A stretch of DNA of 10,639 nucleotides from Spirochaetaceae bacterium (lineage in GTDB: Bacteria; Spirochaetota; Spirochaetia; Treponematales; Breznakiellaceae). Shown here piece after piece: positions 7,534-10,639 of this stretch. The notes below the pieces were generated by a model. That model was not told the DNA's origin. It made no database searches and worked only from the letters and a program-made list of their open reading frames with translations. The translations under genes and the position numbers were made by a program. Position 1 is the stretch's first letter, and every line of letters starts with the position of its first letter. The stretch covers positions 1 through 10,639 of the forward strand of contig JAITNZ010000242.1 of the NCBI GenBank assembly GCA_031290205.1, given 5' to 3'.

Positions 7534-8704
7534 GAACTCCCTCCAGGCGTGAATACTGAAGCGCACACGCCTCTGCGCAGCCGCTTGCGTTTTCATCAGT
7601 ATATATAAATAAAATTTCTATGGTCTGCTGCGCGGCTCTTCTTGCTAAAAACGCATCCAGCGTGGTGTTGGTATTTTGAGCTAATAAATGCGGCGCCGCA
7701 AGAATCAGTATTTTTTTTTGTTCAAGGATTGACGGCAATGCAAGCCCGCCTTTTTCGGCATCTTTCGCGGTAAACGCAAACGGCAGGCTCAGTGTTTGAG
7801 CAATGATGTCGATGCCGACTTCGACCGGTTGCACGCCGTTCGCGCCGCAGAAAACGGCAACACCCTCAATGATGTTTTGCGCCGCGATGGCAAGTGCGCA
7901 CTCACAGAGCCGGTCGACGGCTTCCCGCCCGCTCGTCAGCGTGCTCACTTCACTGCATACCAGCATGGTAAGTATTGAATGCGGCGGCGGCTCGCGGTCT
8001 TCTTCACGGACAAAGAGGTCGCCCGAATGTCCATAGAGTTTCCAGTTGATGCGGCGAGGGTCGTCGCCGGGAACGTAAGGACGATGCTCAACAAGATCGT
8101 CGGTGCGGATACGCTCGTGTTCATCGCGTTGCGCGCTACCGCCTGAAAAACTTTTTGCAGGGGGAACGCTCTCGAGCGAAGCGGGAATCACAGAAAGGCG
8201 AATGCCGCTGCCGCAGGGTATAGTATAGCTCAGTATAAAAAAACCAAACACATCAGATATGCTCAGCTCATCATAGCTGCCGAAGTATGCGCCGCGCAGC
8301 GGGACGGCGAATTTCCCCTCACCTGTTTTCCATATATCAGGCGGACAGATATGTTTTATTTTTTTATTATCCTTTGTTGATAGATGAATGATATACCGAA
8401 TTAAAATTGCCGGAAATTTTTTTCCTCCAATTTTTCCTCCAATTTTTCCTCCAATTTTTTCTCCATCCCCCCCCAAAAAAAATAGTATCGTGACGGCGCT
8501 GCCGGGAGCGCTGTTCGCGGGACTGATGAGCGGCGTGAGCTTGGACGCGCTCTTTCTGTGGGCTATCGCGAGCACGAAAATCGCAAGGGCTGTATATATC
8601 AGCAAAAATAAAAAGAGGAGCCCGAGTAAAGTTAAGACGATTTCGTTTCGCACATTGCCTAGAATTAAACCTGCACCGGCAAAGAGCAAGGCAAGCGCTG
8701 CCAA
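7502..8704 (-). CDS. DUF58 domain protein, start codon unclear
   Basis: DUF58 proteins are membrane-anchored partners of MoxR ATPases; their biochemical role is not settled. Two hydrophobic helices (about 2-16 and 22-48) open the protein. A beta-rich region follows, then the family signature RPYVPGDDPRRINWKLYG and SGDLFVRE at about 208-234, and a von Willebrand-like C-terminal part. At 81-96 there is a low-complexity insertion of repeated KIGG. The first usable start in frame is a TTG at 8704, without a Shine-Dalgarno and very close to the first helix; the frame stays open upstream to the MoxR stop with no in-frame ATG or GTG. The open residues just before it (GKKIHASRL) look like a native basic N-terminus, so the real start probably lies near 8717-8731. 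An ATG at 8715 is out of frame by one base. The 3' end overlaps the transglutaminase gene. The family call is firm. Confidence 0.88.
   Translation of the reverse strand: MAALALLFAGAGLILGNVRNEIVLTLLGLLFLFLLIYTALAIFVLAIAHRKSASKLTPLISPANSAPGSAVTILFFLGGDGEKIGGKIGGKIGGKKFPAILIRYIIHLSTKDNKKIKHICPPDIWKTGEGKFAVPLRGAYFGSYDELSISDVFGFFILSYTIPCGSGIRLSVIPASLESVPPAKSFSGGSAQRDEHERIRTDDLVEHRPYVPGDDPRRINWKLYGHSGDLFVREEDREPPPHSILTMLVCSEVSTLTSGREAVDRLCECALAIAAQNIIEGVAVFCGANGVQPVEVGIDIIAQTLSLPFAFTAKDAEKGGLALPSILEQKKILILAAPHLLAQNTNTTLDAFLARRAAQQTIEILFIYTDENASGCAEACALQYSRLEGVHASAINSSNE
7540..7544 (-). promoter_or_regulatory. Ribosome binding site that sets the transglutaminase start at 7533
   Basis: The minus strand reads GGAGGGAGTTC before the ATG at 7533, placing GGAGG six bases from the start. 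It lies inside the end of the DUF58 gene, which suggests coupled translation. The alternative ATG at 7596 is preceded only by TTATTTATATATACTG. Confidence 0.65.
8419..8482 (-). repeat. 12-bp tandem repeat followed by C8 and A8 tracts in the DUF58 gene
   Basis: The plus strand shows three perfect units of TTTTTCCTCCAA (8419-8454) and one degenerate unit (8455-8466). Each unit encodes four residues (KIGG), so gain or loss of a unit keeps the frame. Immediately beside it lie eight C (8467-8474) and eight A (8475-8482), where a single-base slip would break the frame. The inserted residues interrupt a region that is usually compact in DUF58 proteins. Confidence 0.8.
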
Positions 8705-8815
8705 ACGCGACGCATGAATCTTTTTGCCTACCCCCCCCCCCCACTCGGAAACACTGCTACTGACACCTCCAATGCTGCGTGTGCCTTCGTTGTTGGTGCG
8801 AGTGCCGCTGGCACT
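8705..8815 (-). other. Anomalous moxR-DUF58 gap with a G12 tract and a hairpin
   Basis: The 111-base spacer is the only real gap inside an operon whose other junctions overlap or nearly abut. Right after the MoxR stop lies a hairpin AGTGCC / GGCACT with loop GCT (8801-8815), and closer to the DUF58 gene a run of twelve G on the coding strand (8731-8742). The MoxR and DUF58 frames are the same and are separated by only the single TAA. An inserted small repeat is the simplest explanation. Confidence 0.55.
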
Positions 8816-9784
8816 TTAGCAAAAAGATTTAAGAGCGCCGATTCGTTCAAGGGTAATCTCCCGCAGGATTTTGGAAGCGCCTGATTTCGTGTCGCGGATA
8901 CGCAAGCGGTGAGCAAGCGCGGGGACGGCAAGCTGGGCAATATCGTCGTCGATAACATAGGCGCGCCCCCTCACGAGCGCCAGCGCTTTCGACAGTGACA
9001 GAAGATGCAACGCGGCGCGGGGAGACGCCCCCAATGTGAAGGCGCGGTGCGTCCTTGTTTCGCGCACAATATCGGCGATTGCCTCCCGCAAGAGGGGGTG
9101 GCAGAAAATTTGTTGAGCGGCGCCCTGGAGGGCAAGAAATGCGTCAACCGAAAGCGCCGGTTCAAGACTGAGCAGGTCGAGCTCGGCGGGGGTATCGTTC
9201 AGTATCGAAAGCTCGGCGTCGCGGTCGGGATAGCCGAGCGAGAGCTTTATCATAAAGCGGTCAAGCTGCGCGGCGGGGAGGGGGAAGGTGCCTTCACTCT
9301 CGATGGGGTTCTGCGTCGCGATGACAAAAAACGGCTCCGGCGGTTTGTGGGTATTGTTGCCGATGGTAAGCTGCCGCTCCGCCATCACCTCGAGCAGGGC
9401 GGATTGCACCTTGGGGGTGGTCCGGTTGATTTCGTCGGCAAGCACAATGTTCGAGAGGATGGGACCGGGCATGAAACGGAAACTGCGGCTTTCGGGGTCG
9501 AAAATATCGACGCCGGTGATGTCGTAAGGGAGGAGGTCGGGGGTGAACTGAATCCGCTTAAAGCGTATTTTTGTTTCGCCATCGCCGATGAGCGCAGCAA
9601 AGGTTTTGGCAACCGTCGTCTTACCGGTGCCGGGATTATCCTCGAGCAGGGCGTGACCCCGCGCGAGAATGCAGGCGCTGAGCAGTTCGAGGAATTCCCG
9701 CTTCCCCCTGATGATTTTCCCCGCCCCTTCGATGAGGGCGCGGACAAGCTCACCGTTTTGCGCGGTTTCCGCCTCAGTATTCAT
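8816..9784 (-). CDS. MoxR-family AAA+ ATPase
   Basis: MoxR ATPases are cytoplasmic, ring-forming chaperone-like ATPases that usually work with a neighbouring DUF58 or von Willebrand protein in assembling or activating envelope or enzyme complexes. The 322-residue protein has the usual length. Walker A is DNPGTGKT (49-56), Walker B is NIVLADEINR (112-121, Asp117-Glu118), sensor 1 is FVIATQNP (Asn159), the likely arginine finger lies in AAQLDRF (Arg176), and sensor 2 is GASPRA (Arg256). The C-terminal lid is complete. The ATG at 9784 overlaps the end of the TM2 gene by 11 bases, and an AAGGAAA motif lies too far upstream (about 15 bases) to be ideal, so translation is probably coupled. The gene ends with LKSFC and a TAA directly beside the hairpin at 8801-8815. 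The specific partner is inferred to be the DUF58 protein downstream. Confidence 0.95.
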   Translation of the reverse strand: MNTEAETAQNGELVRALIEGAGKIIRGKREFLELLSACILARGHALLEDNPGTGKTTVAKTFAALIGDGETKIRFKRIQFTPDLLPYDITGVDIFDPESRSFRFMPGPILSNIVLADEINRTTPKVQSALLEVMAERQLTIGNNTHKPPEPFFVIATQNPIESEGTFPLPAAQLDRFMIKLSLGYPDRDAELSILNDTPAELDLLSLEPALSVDAFLALQGAAQQIFCHPLLREAIADIVRETRTHRAFTLGASPRAALHLLSLSKALALVRGRAYVIDDDIAQLAVPALAHRLRIRDTKSGASKILREITLERIGALKSFC

Positions 9785-10112
9785 CGTTTTTGATTTGATT
9801 TCCTTTTGAGTCGGTAAATTTGCCGGTGGCGATGAGAATCAAGTCGATGAGGTACCAGATGCCGAAGCCGCCTAAGGTAATGAGTTTTAATATGCCGGTG
9901 CCGACTTTGCCCACATAAAATCTATCGATGCCAAGCCCACCTAAAAAGATTGAAAGAAGAAGCAACGTCAGCCAGTTTGAGTTGACGCCGCCGCCCGCCC
10001 GCCGCTGCCTCACGCCGCATTTCGGGCAGATTTCCGCCTCTTTTTTAATTATCTCCCCGCACGACGAGCAAAACGCCTCATCCGCCGCCTTCGTCCTAGT
10101 TTCATAACTCAT
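9774..10112 (-). CDS. Zinc-ribbon and TM2 domain membrane protein
   Basis: The 112-residue protein starts with a zinc ribbon formed by FCSSCG (Cys15, Cys18) and ICPKCG (Cys29, Cys32). It continues with a TM2 domain: a first helix (about 47-58), the turn GGLGIDRFYVGK (about 58-69) and a second helix containing GGFGIWYLIDLILI (about 81-94). The TM2 signature of Gly, Asp-Arg-Phe-Tyr and a closing Asp is present. Such proteins sit in the inner membrane with the ribbon probably in the cytoplasm; their role is unknown. The ATG has AAGGAGT five bases upstream. It is the first gene of the operon, under the promoter at 10136-10165, and overlaps moxR by 11 bases. Whether it acts with MoxR is inferred from position only. 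Confidence 0.9.
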   Translation of the reverse strand: MSYETRTKAADEAFCSSCGEIIKKEAEICPKCGVRQRRAGGGVNSNWLTLLLLSIFLGGLGIDRFYVGKVGTGILKLITLGGFGIWYLIDLILIATGKFTDSKGNQIKNDEY

Positions 10113-10135
10113 TGCCGACTCCTTGTTGCCCTTTA

Positions 10136-10165
10136 TTTATAGTGCGGAGGTGGGGTAAGTGTCAA
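10136..10165 (-). promoter_or_regulatory. Sigma70-type promoter of the minus-strand operon
   Basis: On the minus strand a perfect -35 box TTGACA (10165-10160) and a -10 box TATAAA (10141-10136) are separated by 18 bases. The -10 box is 23 bases before the ATG at 10112. The first five bases of the -35 box belong to the dispersed repeat shared with the left end, and the same 18-base spacing is used there. This probably drives all five minus-strand genes, as no other promoter is obvious inside the operon. Confidence 0.7.
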
Positions 10166-10241
10166 TACCTTCAGCGGGTGCAGGGTGTACTTCCAAATTC
10201 GGGGTAAATCTGGCGGAGCTGGAGGGGGAAGTCTCCCCCTA
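10161..10241 (-). repeat. Right copy of the dispersed repeat
   Basis: This copy is inverted relative to positions 1-97. It holds the shared blocks 10161-10171, 10182-10210 and 10221-10241. A hairpin AGGGGGA / TCCCCCT with a four-base loop lies at 10223-10240. Its inner end supplies the -35 box of the operon promoter. Confidence 0.85.
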
Positions 10242-10366
10242 CGGGCGCACTACGTTGCGCCCAACCCCCACTGCGGGCCCCCCCCCCGCAACGCCCCGCT
10301 GGGGGGGCGAGGTGCCCCCCCAGACCCCCCGTTAGCCATCTAGGTATCACTTTAGAATTTACCCCG
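10200..10366. repeat. GC-rich chain of hairpins bounded by a 10-bp inverted repeat
   Basis: CGGGGTAAAT (10200-10209) and ATTTACCCCG (10357-10366) form a perfect 10-bp inverted pair 167 bases apart overall. Between them lie three hairpins: AGGGGGA / TCCCCCT (10223-10240), GGGCGCA / TGCGCCC with a six-base loop (10243-10262), and CTGGGGGGGC / GCCCCCCCAG with loop GAGGT (10299-10323). A run of ten C lies at 10278-10287. The layout resembles a miniature inverted-repeat element or a REP-like cluster. A minus-strand open frame through it (GGLGGHLAPPAGRCGGGARS...) is probably not a gene. Confidence 0.55.
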
Positions 10367-10639
10367 TAAAATAAAATTTTTTGATTATTCGTGAACATTC
10401 GCGGACAAGGGGAAGGCTTTCTCAGGTACGCGACAGAAACGCTTACGCGCCAGCGCTCGCTGCAATACACGACGCCACGAGCAGGGGAAGGCTTTCTCGG
10501 ACGGCGCACAGGTGAGATAAATCCTAAATTCCCGCCAGAACTTTAACCTACGAAGGGATAGGGACGCCGAAATTGTTAAATATTTCCCGTTGCGTTTTAG
10601 TAATGGGACTTAAGAATTTGTTACCGTTAATGTGAACCG
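10367..10639. other. Stretch without a recognised gene
   Basis: I see no convincing coding sequence, RNA gene or terminator here. The only clear structure is a 16-base direct repeat, AGGGGAAGGCTTTCTC, at 10408-10423 and 10483-10498, 75 bases apart. The sequence shifts from GC-rich repeat to AT-richer DNA towards the right edge and may be the remains of another repeat or the upstream region of a gene outside the window. Confidence 0.4.

Noticed and set aside
8728..8958. A 76-codon minus-strand open frame over the moxR end and the spacer
   Set aside because: Its first part is out of frame with MoxR, which is intact to its stop. The tail over the spacer could be repeat-derived peptide but nothing supports translation.
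9005..9793. A 262-codon open frame on the plus strand opposite moxR
   Set aside because: The minus strand in the same place has all MoxR motifs in order. The plus frame is rich in Gly, Arg and Glu without recognisable domains, as expected of a shadow frame in GC-rich DNA.
10171..10509. A 112-codon minus-strand open frame at the right end
   Set aside because: It runs straight through the dispersed repeat and the hairpin chain, is made of low-complexity Gly, Arg and Pro, and has no binding site. It is more likely repeat DNA than a gene.

Overview
The window holds five protein-coding genes on the minus strand in one tightly packed operon, one convergent gene on the plus strand, and an unusual amount of small repetitive DNA. 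No RNA gene, transposase, integrase or CRISPR array was found. The gene set suggests a spirochaete, probably Treponema-like: a DUF4954 beta-helix protein beside a MoxR / DUF58 / transglutaminase / TPR cluster. A member of the Bacteroidetes is the main alternative. This assignment rests on gene content recalled from memory, not on a search.

Layout, left to right. Positions 1-97 hold one copy of a dispersed repeat, followed by a sigma70-type promoter and a serine O-acetyltransferase gene (137-1108, +). After a 98-base convergent gap comes the minus-strand operon, read from right to left. It starts at a good promoter (10136-10165) and continues with a zinc-ribbon/TM2 membrane protein (9774-10112), a MoxR AAA+ ATPase (8816-9784), a DUF58 protein (7502-8704), a very large ORF that joins a membrane-bound transglutaminase to a periplasmic-type TPR protein (3493-7533), and a DUF4954 protein (1207-3474). 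Positions 10161-10241 carry an inverted copy of the left-end repeat, and up to 10366 there is a GC-rich chain of hairpins. I see no gene in 10367-10639.

How the genes fit together. MoxR ATPases and DUF58 proteins are commonly encoded together and are thought to act as chaperone/scaffold pairs at the cell envelope. The transglutaminase-like protein and its TPR extension would act on the periplasmic side of the inner membrane. DUF4954 has no firmly known function. Serine acetyltransferase makes O-acetylserine for cysteine synthesis and has its own promoter.

The most notable signals are repeats. (1) A 46-60 bp mini-repeat occurs three times inside coding sequence, always in the same orientation and reading frame, adding a peptide like NRPSLxKGKxE...AC; two copies are tandem in the DUF4954 gene and one sits at the transglutaminase/TPR junction. 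It recalls the Rickettsia palindromic elements that insert in frame in genes. (2) Inverted copies of another repeat bracket the region, and each ends in the -35 hexamer of the promoter that reads inward, so this repeat may be a portable promoter part. (3) Poly-G tracts of 8-12 bases in or beside the DUF58 and transglutaminase genes could be switch sites or assembly weak points. The 12-base tract before the DUF58 gene sits where its start codon should be, and no ATG in frame can be found.
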